Shown here piece by piece: positions 33,183 through 45,951 of a stretch of 64,000 nt of DNA. The notes under the pieces are model-generated. The model worked only from the letters and a program-made list of their open reading frames with translations, ran no database searches and was not told where the DNA came from. The DNA comes from Tricholoma matsutake (taxonomy: Eukaryota; Basidiomycota; Agaricomycetes; Agaricales; Tricholomataceae): contig AP026538.1 in NCBI GenBank assembly GCA_026075535.2, positions 16,562,337 to 16,626,336 of the forward strand. Direction: 5' to 3'. The position numbers and the translations under genes were made by a program. The stretch's first letter is position 1. Every line of letters begins with the position of its first letter.

Positions 33183-33968
33183 TTTTTTTTTTTTTTGGAT
33201 CAGAATTTATAATGCGGCGCTCGAACGCAGTCCGCAGAGCAGGGTACAAACTTGGGTACTACTTTATCTATGCGTTCCCCTCGCCCATCTCCCACTCAGG
33301 TCCCCGTTTTAGCCACTTTAGGTGGGCAGTGCCACAGACGTTGGCCTCTCAGCCAGGAAAGGCAATAATCTGGAGGGGGCGCCCCCCCCTCCCGAAGTTA
33401 GCCATTAGATCGCCCCCTGGAGCAAACGGTCCCCCAGCCACATGTCTGACCAAGGCCAGACCAGGCACAGCAGTGTTAATTCACCGTAAATCCCCCCTTG
33501 TGGGAGGAATAACCGTTTGCGTTTTTCCAGCCAACGAGGATTGACCACCCCAGACGAATGAGGTGGACCATCACCGTGTTGTGCACGAGTGACAGTAACA
33601 AGGCGGGTGGTTGTTCACCTGGTTATTCACCGTGACCGCCATAAGTAGGGGGCCAAGGCCCCCCTCAAGCAAATGCACACATGTGCATGCACTCGATGAC
33701 ATCGTCCCCCCCACAGTGGGGGGAAGGTATAGGGAGGTGCCACCATGTCACCATCCCGATAATGGCCACCAGTTGGTACTTGGTGGCCATGAGTGTAGAG
33801 GGGGATAGGCCCCTGTACTAGTTGCGGCGCTGCTGTCCATGAGGACCTCGAGGACGACGGGGGTCCGATCGAAAATCGGACAAAAATTGAAGTGTCGACA
33901 TTGCGTGCAACATTGAGCAGAGGTGTTTACCACTATTTATGGTGGTTGTAACGAGTCAAGGAGCGTCG
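33183..33968 (-). mobile_element. Mini-B: internally deleted family B element (~0.79 kb)
   Basis: Poly(T), the whole B 3'UTR and the last ~8 ORF codons are joined at about 33861 directly to the first ~105 nt of the B head. About 1.4 kb is missing, including nearly the whole ORF. Target-site duplication CTGATGCCCATCAT at 33169-33182 and 33969-33982 shows a single insertion event. Neither junction has GT..AG, so this is deletion or template switching, not splicing. Confidence 0.9.
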
Positions 33969-35854
33969 CTGATGCCCATCATGAAGCTCTTCAGAAGAAG
34001 CAAAATCGGCAGAGATGTCGATCTCATGTCTTATGTGGATGATGGCACCCTCATCGCCCACTCCCCACTGTTGGAGGATAACATCCCCCTCCTTAAAACA
34101 GCGTATGGCTGGATCTTCCAGCCATTCACCTCCCTCGGACCTGTGCTCGAACATGACAAGTCCGAAATATTTCATTTCTCAAGGGCAAGGAGGTTCACCC
34201 CCCTGCCCATCGATCTTGGCTTTGCCCCCTACCTGGGCAACACCCCTCTCAAGCCCAAGGTTACCTGGAGGTACCTTGGATTTTTCTTCGACCGTAAGCT
34301 CTCCTTCAAGGAGCATACGCGATTCTATTCCACCAAAGCTCTTACCACTGCTAGGGCAATGGGAATGCTTGGCAATTCTGTGAGAGGGTTAACCCCTATG
34401 CAGAAACGTCTTCTGTACCGTTTGTGTGTCGTACCCATCATGACATACGGACTGAGACTCTGGCACTTCAAAGGCGCTCGCGTCAAGGGTGTCATCAAAA
34501 TGCTGGCCCAGGTGCAGTCAATCGCTGCTCGCTGGATCCTCGGTGCATTCAAAACCACCCCAATCAGTGGCCTGGAAAGTATCGCGGGACTGCTGCCTAT
34601 GCAGCTGTTACTGCGTCGTTTAGTCGACAGAGGGGTATTCAGGACCCCTCTATTGGCTCCATCACACCCCCTAAGAGCTATCTTAGGGCCTAATCACGTC
34701 GGCACTACTCATTCTCATGAGCTGGGACTCTGGGGAGGGAACGTGCTCGACACACTCACCCTACAAGGGCCATCTGTAGCCTCGGCTGCGGCTTTGGCCC
34801 TCGTACCAAGCGATGAATTCGACCCCTTTGGGGAAGAGAACACGCCCGGAAACAGAGTGAAGGATTTATTCCCCACTCGCTTCTCCTCTCATCGCCTCAC
34901 CTCTAAGGAGGATGGAGCGAGGAACTCTTACAGGAGTGACCTCGACAAGGCCTGGGCCTCTGCCCAGGTGGAGGACAACACTCTTGTCGTTGCTGTGGAT
35001 GCATCGGTGCCCACTGATTCTAAATTCCAAGCTGTTGCCTGCGCTCTTGTCTTCAGACAGGGAGAGCAGGTCGATCGTGTCGTCTCAGTGTCTGGGAGAA
35101 GAACTCCGCCAGAAGTTGAACTTTTTGCTCTCCAACTTGGCATGTCAGCTGCTTGCAGCAGAGGATGCAAAAAGTTGGTGATATTCTCGGATTCTACTAT
35201 GGGCATTGAGTCCCTAATCGATCCTAAACACGTTCTGGGCAAATCTTCGCCCTGGACGCCTGTCGCTCCCTTTGTCCCTGGTTAGCTGGTGACGAGGAGA
35301 GGAATGTAACATTCTGGCATCTCCCCTCGAAGTTCGAGTGGAACGTGCACAAGATGGCTCATGATGTAGCTACATCTACCAAGATCTCCATGGGCAGACA
35401 CCCGCGGACGTCTCTAGACTACCTTAAAAACCAGGTCGAAAAGGCCGTTTGTAAGGATTGGCACACCCGTTTCTCAGATCCGGCGTATCGTGGTCGGCAC
35501 TTCTACCAACTCAAAGGAGTTGGTGGGAAACCAGTATTACCCTCGACTCACAAAGGTGGGCCTTGGCTGAAAGTGATGGGAAGCAACACCACATTGACTT
35601 CCCGTTCGACTCGTATGATCACTGGCCATGCTCCTATTGGGGAGTATCGTCAACGTTTATCCCTTGATGGGGAATACCAATGTTGGTGCCTTGGCCCCGA
35701 GATACAAACTCGAGACCACTTACTACGCGTCTGCCCCAGAGTGGATCGCAAAGAAACTTGTGCAAGTCCAGACTCCGTCGAAGGCTTCCACGAATTCATG
35801 GACAGCAACCCAATTTTGGGGTCGTTCAACTCACTTGCGTGGGATCCAGGATAA
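33969..35854 (+). pseudogene. LINE A8 ORF2 C-terminal half (RT active site to end)
   Basis: Encodes the second half of RT with an intact YVDDGT, the thumb, RNase H and the CCHC-like C-terminus ending ...AWDPG. A single-base loss near 35228 (PKPRS region of RNase H) shifts the frame; the correct frame resumes by 35288. No endonuclease or RT N-terminus is present in this copy. Confidence 0.9.
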
Positions 35855-36905
35855 GTTGTGCACGCAGGGTGTATGACCCCCGTCTGGTTCTGGCTAGCGT
35901 TATCGGTATGTCAGGGTGGCCATAGGGCACCAGACGAGTCCGTTAACCCTCACAAAGAGGGCCCACCCGTGTTCAGGAGCGACTGTCAGGGAGGGGGGAC
36001 GCGAAACTAGGTACCGGTTCGGGGAGGCACCTGAGCGCTTTCAGATCCACTGTCGGTTACGCGTTACGGCTTAGGGGCTGGCTATGCTTTCCTTTCTGAG
36101 CTGAGAGGCTCACATCGGGGCGGCATTTTCCCCTCAAATCTTGCACACATACCCGTAGGGATTCGGGGAACACGGCATCGTCAAGCTCGGGTTGTCAGTA
36201 CGCCACCACTGGCAAGTCCGTTTACTCGATAAAGGGGGCCCCCTTAGTGGTCGTTGCAGCTATCCAGGTGGTTGGTGCGAAGATCAGCAGGAGGAGGACT
36301 CGGGCTGGGCGTAGTGTACTTTGTTTGTATGTCTCTACCGCGGACTGTGATCGGGCGCCGTGTTATAAACTTTTGACCCAAAAAAATAAAAAAAATAAAA
36401 AAAATAAACAGTGGTAGACACTCCTGCTCGATGTTGGTAGCAACGTTGAGACTCCAATTTTTGTCCGATTTTCGATCGGATTTCACCATCACGAATGCTC
36501 TCGGCGTCCCCAGGCTTGCCCTGATTTGCTAAGAGATCCATCCATCCGATCTCCATGGATGCCCCAGTCATTGTTTTTGACAATGGCTGCTATTCGTCTC
36601 GTTCTCCTGGGCTTCGAGGATCCTGACTAGGTGAGTGTTGTCTATGAAAGAGTAGTCTAGGTCCCTCTGGGGGCTTAGAGTGGGTGTGGGATGCCTGCTT
36701 CAACGCTCGCCCAAGTCATCACACTCGTCTAGGTGGGGGAGGTCTGGCTTAGGGAGGAGGGACATTATCACTGGACTCATCGCTTCTTGTCTTGTTACCG
36801 CTACGTGCACAGCCACCAAAAATTTCGTCGACACCATTTTCATCTTTTGTGGCTCCATCTGTCAACAATCCCAGCGATCCGGTTTAACCAGCGTCTTACC
36901 AACGC

Positions 36906-38816
36906 ATGTCAGATTCAATCAGTAGAAGAGGGGGGAGATCGGGCGATGCGATGAATGAGGGGGGACTCTCTAGATCGGGTACGCCTCAAACTCCTGGTGA
37001 CGATCCCATTGACTCTCTGCGGCTCTCTTTGAGCCGCAGATCCACACAGAACGCACCCTCTGTGGGCCCTCACAGGACCCAGAGAGGCTCTCCAACCCCC
37101 TCCCCCTATGGGGCGGGCATCGTCACTCCGCGAGCACAGCGATTCAGTGTGCCAGCGCTATCTTCCAGAGACGCAACTGCATCTCCTGCACCCCCGGCTA
37201 CTCCTTCTACACCTGCTTCGTGGGCTGATGAAGTGGCCGACAACCTCTCCTCCCACGTCATTCAGGACACGGAGATGGCTAGCAATGACTGGAGTGGACC
37301 CCAGACCTTCACCAAAGACCTGGGAGAGTACGCTGAAGGATTCCGTGTCGTTCTCAACAGGACGGGATCTCGACGACCCACTGCTCAAGATCGGCAGTTG
37401 ATAGCAGAACGCCTGGGCTCGGTGCTGGTAGCAGCTGCCGAGGCTGGCATTGATCGCAACTCGGGGAACGCTTTACTCCGAGGTGCAATAGACAGAATCG
37501 CTGGGGGCAGCAAACGACCTAGGTCTGACACTGTCACCGATAACCCCAATGTGGGCTACCTGGAGGGATGGGATGGGCAACACCCCCCCCCTCACAAATC
37601 AGCGAGGACTTGGGGCCCGAAAGGGGCTCGACCTCTTCCTAAACCCCCAGCAGGGGGCATTTCATCATCATGGGGTCGAGGTCCGCCTCCCCCTGTGAAC
37701 TGGTCGACCAGGCCTTCGGGCAGGGGGACCTTTGCTCAGGTCGCTCGCTTCCCTGGGGGGCGAGCACCTAACACTTCCATGGATGGTCTTGTGCGTCTCG
37801 CCAAGGCCTTCCCTGAACTTCCAACCGACAAGCTGGTGAATATACAGCAGCACATTGGCCCCTCCAAACCGAAGGCTGCAAAGCCTTCGCCTACTGTACA
37901 TGGACCGTCGAGAAGACAGGTCCTAGTCCACGTTCGTCCCCCCCTCGGGGAGGAGACGAACCCTGCTGACATTCTGGACCAAGTCCGAATCACTCTAGCA
38001 CTGCACCACTCCAAACTAGTGGCTCAGTCTGCATCAATGCACGCTGGTAACCTATCAGTAGCTACAGACGTCGTCGCCTCCGAGGAGGACCTTCGTTGTT
38101 TCAAGGAGGCTGCCCACAAGGCATTCCCTTTCACGCTGCAAGTAGATGCAGCGTTACCCACTTCCACATCGTACCTCAAATTGGTCGATGTGCCATTTAT
38201 CGCTAACGACAAGGCCTTAACGCCAGATGTCGTCATTGCACACTTGGGAAAGTCCGGAATATTGGATCTCACAGTGCTTCAAGTCCCTCCCCGAGTAGTA
38301 CGTGATTTGAAGATGTCGGATACGTGCACCGTATATCTCAACATCGCCGACTCTGTCAGCGGTGCACGAGCCAAGGCTCTTATCGGGCGGGGCGTCCAAT
38401 TTGGGCACTATGTCGCTTATGTTAGGGCAGCCAGGGTGAATCCTGGGCTGCCTCTGTGTCAATGATGCTGGAAATGGGGGCACCCCACCCCGGCATGCAG
38501 AGCTCCACAGACCAAGTGTCCGATCTGTGCAGGCCCACACTGTAAGGAGCACCATCGTGCCCTTGCAGGCTGTTGCAAGGGAAATGCTAAGGCGAATCCC
38601 CCCGTTCCTGCTACCCCAGAGGGGGCAGCCTGTCCTCACCCAGCTAGATGCATCAACTGCCGGAAGAATCACGCATCCGACGATTGTCGGTGCAATTTTT
38701 GGCGACATCGCTTTGACCATGATTGGATCAAAGCCCGCTACAATGAGGTGAGTGCGAGACGCAATTCTCACTCCCCTCCTGCTTACCATCCCGCAGGACG
38801 CGGTGGCCGAACGTAA
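36906..38816 (+). pseudogene. LINE A9 ORF1, one stop
   Basis: Open from the ATG at 36906 for 519 codons, then a TGA at 38463-38465 just before the first zinc knuckle; the minus copy at 52245-52835 has CGA there. The zinc-knuckle region behind the stop is intact. Without splicing of the 49-nt segment (38748-38796) the frame would end with the TAA at 38814-38816, directly abutting the ORF2 ATG at 38817. With splicing it would end in an ATGA overlap. Confidence 0.9.
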
Positions 38817-41800
38817 ATGAGGGACAGACTTAGATCTACCCCACAGTTACGCATATTTAGTCAGAATGTGAATCGAAATTGGGGTTACATGGACTCGTTA
38901 CTGGCAGACTTCGTAGATGACTATGATTTGCTTTTCATCCAAGAACCTCCTTGGCGATTAATAAGACATGCCCCCTCTGCCCACAACAGGGATGGGGAAG
39001 AAGTCATAGGCGCACCAATGAGCCCAAATTGGGGAACCCTAGTGCGCCCATCAGGAATCGATTCCCCCCCACGAGTTGCTGTTTACTTTGCAAACAGCAT
39101 CGCTAATCTAAGACCAGGTCTCAGACGCGATCTGATCGACCATCGTGACATCCTCTTGTTCTCACTGGGAATAGGGGAGGATGTCATGCTACTCGCTAAC
39201 GTATACTCGGATAGCCAACATTCGGCCATCACGCTCTTATTTGAGAACGTCATGACGATCCCACGATTACACTTCATGTGTGGTGATTTCAACGTGAGAC
39301 ACATCTCCTGGGACCCCCAGGGGCCTGAACACTCTATCCATGCTGACCACTTAGTGGAAACGGCTACGGCATTAGGCCTGACTAGAGCCCTACCAGTAGT
39401 GGAGGGCCCTACCCACTTCCCCCCACAACAGGGCCTTCACCCCACGGTGATCGACCTGATGTTCGTACCTACAGATCTTAGATTTGTACTGTACTGCGAG
39501 ATCGTACCTGAAGCCAGGGGAACGTCTGACCATGCCCCTCTGACGTTAGTACTACCTGGCCCAGGATCTTTGGTTCCGGTTACCAAGTGGTCCATCAAAA
39601 AAGGATCCGAGGAGGAAGCATCTTATCGGGATGCTGTCTCCTCTGCTTTAACTCCGTGGCTAAATTGGCACGGAGATACTTTGGCAGAGATCGATGAGGT
39701 TGTTTCGGCGATATCAGCGATCTTAAACAAGGCATGGGAAAACCATGCCAAGGAATCCCGCCTCGGCAAGTTGTCCAAAGGCTGGTGGACAGACGAATGC
39801 AGTGGTGCCCTAGACGCTTACAGAGCCTCTAGTGATGAGGGGGACTGGAAGCTTTATAGGAAAGTCATGCGACACGCAAAGCGCGACTTTTTCGATGACC
39901 GTATCCAGGAAGTGGCTACGATGAATAGACGACCCTGGGATTTGATGTCCTGGACTCGTCAACGTAACCTCCCGTCGTATGAGGCTATCTCCTATTGGGG
40001 AGAACCCTGCAACGATCTGGACTCCCTGTGGACTGCCCTTGATGGGTCCTATAACGCTGCCTCAGATCGAGTAGTCGACCTGAGCATTCGATCCAGTATC
40101 GGGATGGCGACATGGTGGCGCCTCCCTATACCTTCCCCCCACTGCGGGGGGGACGATGTCATCGAGTGCATGCACATGTGTGCATTTGCTCGAGGGGGGC
40201 CTTGGCCCCCTACTTACGGTGGTCACGGTGAATAACCAGGTGAACAACCACCCGCCTTGTTACTGTCACTCGTGCACAACACAGTGATGGTCCACCTCAT
40301 TCGTCTGGGGTGGTCAATCCTCGTTGGCTGGAAAAACGCAAACGGTTATTCCTCCCGCAAGGGGGGATTTGGGGACCGTTTGCTCCAGTGGGCGATCTAA
40401 TGGCTAACTTCGGGAGGGCGGGGCTCCCCCTCCAGATTATTGCCTTTCCTGGCTGAGAGGCCAACGTCTGTGGCACTGCCTGCCTAAAGTGGCTAAAACG
40501 GGGACCTGAGTGGGAGATGGGCGAGGGGAACACGTAGATAAAGTAGTACCCAAGTTTGTACCCTGCTCCGCGGACTGCGTTCGAGCCCCGCGTTATAAAT
40601 TCTGATCCAAAAAAAAAAAAAAAAAAGCATTCGATCCGGTGCCTGAAAGGGCCTGGATCCCGTTCTCCGTCATGGAAATGAAAGAAGCGCTAAATGCGTG
40701 TTCTTCCCGTTCCGCTCCAGGTCCCGATCATGTTACGTGGTCGCACCTAAAACACTGGTGTAGCAACCCAGAGGTAGCAGGGCTCATCACCCGCATCGCT
40801 GAGGCGTGCATCACCGCTGGCCACTGGCCGGCTCATTTCAAGGAATCCTTGTCGGTTATTATCCCGAAACCAGGGAAACCTAATTATTCCACCCCTAAGT
40901 CATTCAGGCCCATTGTGCTCCTAAACACCCTGGGCAAATTAGTCGAGAAGATGCTGTCCAGACGGCTTCAATTCGACGGTGTTGCACACGACGCCTTTGA
41001 ACAAAACCAGTTCGGAGGCGTCGCCCAGCGTTCCACTGAGGATGCAGGAATATACCTCACCCACCTGGTCAGAGCAGGTTGGGCCAAAGGGCTCAAAACG
41101 AGCGTTGTCGCCTTCGACATCGCTCAGTTCTTTCCCTCCCTGAACCATCAGGTTCTACTGGAGATCATCTCTCGAACGGGATTCCCTGCGCAAGTAGTGA
41201 ATTTCTTCCGGTCATATTTGGTCGGTCGCAAGACGACTTATAAATGGAACGCTTTCTCATCTGGCTCCTTTGCAGCAGATGTGGGGGTGGGACAAGGTTC
41301 TGCCTTGTCCCCTGTCCTGTCGGCGTTATACTTGATGCCTATCATGAAACTCTTCAGAAGAAGCGAGATCGGCAGAGATGTCGATCTCATGTCCTATGTG
41401 GACGATAGTACCCTCATCGCCCGCTCTCCACAGTTGGAGGACAACATCCCCCTTCTAAAAAAGGCTTATGGCTGGATATTCCAGGCGTTCACCTCCCTTG
41501 GACTCGTCCTCGAACACGACAAGTCCGAGATATTCCACTTTTCGAGGGCAAGGAGGTTCACCCCCCTCCCCATTGACCTGGGCTTTGCCCTGTACACGGG
41601 CAATACCCCCCTTAAACCCAAGGTTACCTGGAGGTACCTCGGATTTTTCTTCGACCGTAAACTCTCCTTTAAAGAGCACACATGGTTCTACTCCACCAAA
41701 GCCCTCACTACTGCAAGGGCAATGGGAATGCTCGGCAATTCTGTCAGAGGGCTAACCCCTATGCAGAAATGCCTTCTTTACCGTTCGTGTGTCGTTCCTA

Positions 41801-43218
41801 TCATGACATACGGACTCAGACTATGGCACTTCAAAGGCGATCACGTCAAAGGTGTCATCAAAATGTTGGCCCAAGTGCAGTCCATCGCTGCACGTTGGAT
41901 CCTCGGTGCATTCAGAACCACCCCAATTGGTGGCCTGGAAAGTATCGCTGGACTGCTGCCTATGCAGCTGTTACTGCATCGCTTAGTCAACAGAGGGGTA
42001 TTCAGGACCCCCCTACTGGCTCCTTTGCACCCCCTAAGAACAATCTTAGGGCCTAACCATGTCGGCACTACCCATTCTCATGAGCTAGGACTCTGGGGAG
42101 GGAAAGGGCTCGACACACTCAGCTTACAAGGGCCATCTGTCGCCTCAGTGGCAGCGTTGGCCCTCGTACCAGGTGATGAATTTGACCCCTTTGGAGAAGA
42201 AAACACACCTGGAAACAGAGTGAAGGATCTGTTCCCCACTCGTTTTTCCTCTCATCGCCTCACCTCTAAGGAGGATGGAGTGAGGAATTCTTACAGGAGT
42301 GACCTCGATAAAGCCTGGGCCTCGGCCCAGGTAGAGGATGACACTCTCGTTGTTGCAGTGGACGCTTCAGTGCCCACTGATGCCAAATGTCAGGTGGTTG
42401 CTTGCGCTCTTGTCTTCAGACAGGGAGAACAGGTGGATCGCGTTGTCTCAGCCTCTGGGAGGAGAACCCCCCCAGAGGTCAAACTCTTCGCTCTCCAACT
42501 AGGCGTCTCGGCTGCGTGCAGCAGAGGCTGCAAAAAGTTGGTGATCTTTTCGGATTCTACTATGGGCATTGAGTCCCTAATCGATCCAAAATCATGGTCT
42601 GGGCAAATCTTCGCCCTGGACGCTTGTCGCTCCCTTCGTCCCTGGCTAGCCGGAGACGAGGCGAGGAATGTAACATTCTGGCATGTCCCCTCGAAATTCG
42701 AGTGGAATGTACACAAGATGGCTCATGATGTAGCTACATCTACCAAGATCTCCGTGGGCAGACACCCGTGGACGTCTTTAAATTACCTTAAAAATCAGGT
42801 CGAAAAGGCTGTTTGTAAGGATTGGCACACCTGGTTCTCAGACCCGGCGTATCGTGGACGGCACTTCTACCAACTCAAAGGAGTAGGTGGAAAGCCAGCT
42901 TTACCCTCGACTCACAAAGGTGGGCCCTGGCTGAAAGTAATGGGAAACAACACCGCGTTGACTTCCCGCTCGACTCGTATGATCACTGGCCATGCTCCTA
43001 TAGGGGAGTATCGTCAACGTCTATCCCTTGACGGGGAATACCAATGCTGGTGCCTTGGTCCTGACATTCAAACTCGAGACCATCTGCTACGCATCTGCCC
43101 CAAGGTGGATCGCAAAGAAACTCGTGCAAGCCCAGACTCTGTCGAAGGCTTCCACGAATTCATGGACAACAATCCTGCACTAGGATCGTTCAACTCACTT
43201 GCGTGGGATCCAGGATAG
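38817..43218 (+). pseudogene. LINE A9 ORF2, interrupted
   Basis: Endonuclease domain complete (QEPPW, GDFN, SDH). RT carries AFDIAQFF and an intact YVDD (YVDDST). RNase H and the C-terminal CCHC-like motif are complete, ending ...AWDPG. Two faults: a B fragment with its duplication (40095-40637), and loss of 11 nt at the same place compared with other copies, which shifts the frame. No other stop, so this was probably the most recently active LINE in the window. Confidence 0.92.
40095..40626 (+). mobile_element. 5'-truncated family B insertion in LINE A9 ORF2
   Basis: Only the B 3'UTR and tail, with poly(A) to 40626. Target-site duplication GCATTCGATCC at 40084-40094 and 40627-40637. Part of the UTR (about 90 nt around 40371) is missing. 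Youngest layer of the nest. Confidence 0.94.
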
Positions 43219-44146
43219 GTTGTGCGCGCAGGGCGTATGACCCTCGTCTGGTTCTAGCTAGTGTTATCGGTATGTCGGGGTGGCCGTTGGGCACCAGGCG
43301 AGTCCGTTAACCCTCATAAAGGGGGCCCACCCATGTTCAGGAGCGACTGTCAGGGAGGGGGGACACAAAACTAGGTACTGGTTCGGGGAGGCGCCTGAGT
43401 GCTTTCAGATCCACTGTCGGTTGTGTGTTACGGCTTTGACACTGACTACGCTTTCCTTTCCGAGCTGAGAGGCTCATGTCGGGGTGGCAATATCCCCTAA
43501 ATCTTGCACTCATACCCATAGGGATTCGGGGAACACGGCATCGTCAAGCTCGGGTTGTCGGTATGCCACCACTGGCAAGTCCGTTTACTCGATAAAGGGG
43601 GCCCCCTTAGTGGTTGTTGCAGCTATCCAGGTGGTTGGTGCGAAGATTAGCAGGAGGAGGACTTGGGCTGGGCATAGTGTACTCTGTTTGTACGTCTCTA
43701 CCGCGGACTGCGATCGGGCGCCGCGTTATAAACTTTTGACCCAAAAAAAAAAAGAAAATTATCACTGGACTGCTGGTCGTCTGGGAGGCTTCCAGCCTCC
43801 ATGCTCTGTGAGTTTCTGCTACTAGAGACATGCTACACTGACTACCTGCTGGAATACACCATCGTGAAAAGGGGCCGGGTGATGGTGCCCCCTAGCGGCT
43901 AGGTCTACACCTCGGTGGCCGCTTCTCACCACTATCCCTTTACCTCCGGTGCTCACTCCTCTGGGGTGTTATGACCCGGGTTCAATCTTCTCCCACTGGG
44001 CTACAGGATGTGCGGCCTGTTCCCCCTCGGAGCGTTCAGAGGCAGTATCGGGTGGACCCAGAATAGAGATAAGGGATCACCCGTGATCGATGGCACGCTA
44101 CGTATTTCGATTTCTACCATCATCTACAAGCATTAACTTCCTCTCA

Positions 44147-44956
44147 ATGCCTAAACGGCGAACTAGAGCCCAAACACCACACTGGGGTCTACACGACCCC
44201 TCCCTGATTATGGGCGACATCTACGACGATGGCGTCCAAGACTACGACACCCGGTACGATCATGACGATCCGGATGTAGCTACTGCCCTACGGGCAGTTA
44301 GAGATCTATGGGCTGGAGAAGACCTCTCCGACCCTGAGGACGACGAGGATTCTCTTGCTATGCAGGAGGCCCTCAATTATGCCGAGAGCAGCCCCAAGCT
44401 AGCCTCGAGGCAAACGATCGACCGTGTGCTGTGGGCGCAGGATGTCCATGTCGCACATAAACGATGGACTCGCAGTCTCGAACGCGAGGACATGTACACT
44501 CAGGAGCTCGGCATTGCTGAGCTCTTCTATCTGGAGGCATCCCCTGCCCCATTACCGCCTTTGCCCCCCATCCCTGAGCTGGTGGAGGACGAAGTGCCGT
44601 TATCTGTGAATGAGAGGCTGGAAATCGAAGCCACCTCTCATGCCATGCTACACCAACTCGACGCGATGACCATGTTCGTTGGTACCGTCCGTACGTCCGC
44701 CGTTCCCCCTGCAGAGAGGAACGCTTGGCGCCAAATGGCCTGGGAGTTATTCACGACCACCTGGCGACTGTCTGAGACGATGTCGGCGGAACTAGCAACC
44801 GTTCCGACACCTCTCGATCTCACGTCTCCGGCAGCCTTCCGGGCTTCCTACGCGGCGGTGCACACCGCTCAATCAGAGCCTCAATCTGGGGAACCCTCGT
44901 CCCCAGCACGGCGCCGTTGTCCTCGAGGTCCTCGTGGACAGCAGCGCCGCAACTAG
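44147..44956 (+). CDS. Family B protein (269 aa), function unknown
   Basis: Intact B1 ORF. An in-frame ATG 57 nt upstream (44090) would add 19 residues (MARYVFRF...). I prefer the MPKRRT start because it is the one shared by all B1 copies. Nearly the same protein as the 27505-28314 copy, including the acidic N-terminus, WRQMAWELF core and Arg-rich end. It lies downstream of the LINE A9 insertion, which separates it from its leader, so normal expression is doubtful. Confidence 0.82.
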   Translation: MPKRRTRAQTPHWGLHDPSLIMGDIYDDGVQDYDTRYDHDDPDVATALRAVRDLWAGEDLSDPEDDEDSLAMQEALNYAESSPKLASRQTIDRVLWAQDVHVAHKRWTRSLEREDMYTQELGIAELFYLEASPAPLPPLPPIPELVEDEVPLSVNERLEIEATSHAMLHQLDAMTMFVGTVRTSAVPPAERNAWRQMAWELFTTTWRLSETMSAELATVPTPLDLTSPAAFRASYAAVHTAQSEPQSGEPSSPARRRCPRGPRGQQRRN

Positions 44957-45597
44957 TACAGGGGGCTATCCCCCTCTATGTTCATGGCCACCAAGTAACT
45001 GGTGGCCACTATCGGGATGGTGACATGGTGTCGCTTCCCTATACCTTCCCCCCACTGCGGGGGGGACGATGTCATTGAGTGCGTGCACATGGGTGCATTT
45101 GCTCGAGGGGGGTCTCGGCCCCCTACTTATGGCGGTCACGGTGAATAACCAGGTGAACAACCACCCGCCTTGTTACTGTCACTTGTGCACAACACGGTGA
45201 TGGTCCACCTCATTCGTCTGGGGTGGTCAATCCTTGTTGGCTGGAAATACGCAGACGGTTATTCCTCCCGCAAGGGGGGATTTACGGTGAATTAACACTG
45301 CTGCGCCGGGTCTGGCCTCGGTCGGACATGTGGCTGGGGGACCGTTTGCTCCAGCGGGCGATCTAATGGCTAACTTCGGGAGGGGGGGGTGCCCCCTCCA
45401 GATTATTGCCTTTCCTGGCTGAGAGGCCAACGTCTGTGGAACTGCCCGCCTAAAGGTGGCTAAAACGGGGACCTGAGTGGGAGATGGGCGAGGGGAACGC
45501 GTAGATAAAGTAGTACCCAAGTTTGTACCTTGCTCCACGGACTGCGTTCGAGCCCCGCGTTATAAATTCTGATCCAAAAAAAAAAAAAAAAAAAAAA

Positions 45598-45951
45598 GAC
45601 TACAACACCCGGTACGATCAAGACGATCTGGAGGTAGCTACTGCCCTAAGAGTAGTCAGAGATCTGTGGGCCGGAGAAGACCTCTCCAACCCTGACGATG
45701 ACGATGACGAGGATTCTCTTGCTATGCAGGAGGCCCTCAATTATGCCGAGAGCAGCCCCAAGCTAGCCTCGAGGCAAACGATCGACCGTGTGCTGTGGGC
45801 GCAGGACGTCCATATCGCACATAAACGTTGGACTCGCAGTCTCGAATGCGAGGACATGTATACACAGGAGCTCGGCGTGGCCGAGCTCTTCTATCCGGAG
45901 GCATCCCCTGCCCTGTTACCGCCATTGCCCCCCATCCCTGAGTTGGTGCGA
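45598..45951 (+). mobile_element. Family B ORF fragment
   Basis: About 118 codons of B1 protein, from DYNTRYDQDD to PPIPELV, in an open frame. It has no ends of its own, lying between the poly(A) of one B and the head of the next. Confidence 0.88.

Larger units (their letters stand above)
33166..36403 (+). mobile_element. LINE A8, interrupted by a mini-B
   Basis: Plus LINE starting at the RT region just before the active site (LMPIMKLF) and running to the 3' end. The tail at 36381-36404 is an unusual repeat of seven A plus T. It is interrupted near its start by a short B (33183-33968), and joined at its 3' end to a B copy lacking its first ~24 nt. Confidence 0.9.
36778..43757 (+). mobile_element. 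Full-length LINE A9 (Tad1/I-type), interrupted by B
   Basis: Best-preserved LINE: starts CATCGCTTCTTG, ends with an A-rich tail. About 6.44 kb once the 543-nt B insertion plus duplication is discounted, equal to A1. Target-site duplication ATTATCACTGGACT at 36764-36777 and 43758-43771 in the host B. Inactivated by one ORF1 stop, an 11-nt deletion in ORF2 and the B insertion. Confidence 0.96.
36404..45597 (+). mobile_element. Family B element (B1) interrupted by LINE A9
   Basis: Plus B in two parts, 36404-36777 and 43758-45597, together about 2.2 kb. The first ~24 nt of the head are missing at the junction with LINE A8. Type I head, intact ORF, poly(A) of about 23 nt. It hosts A9, which in turn hosts a truncated B: a three-level nest giving the insertion order. 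Confidence 0.93.

Noticed and set aside
33840..33880. Spliced retrocopy explaining the mini-B deletion
   Set aside because: Neither side of the junction has GT or AG at the intron ends.
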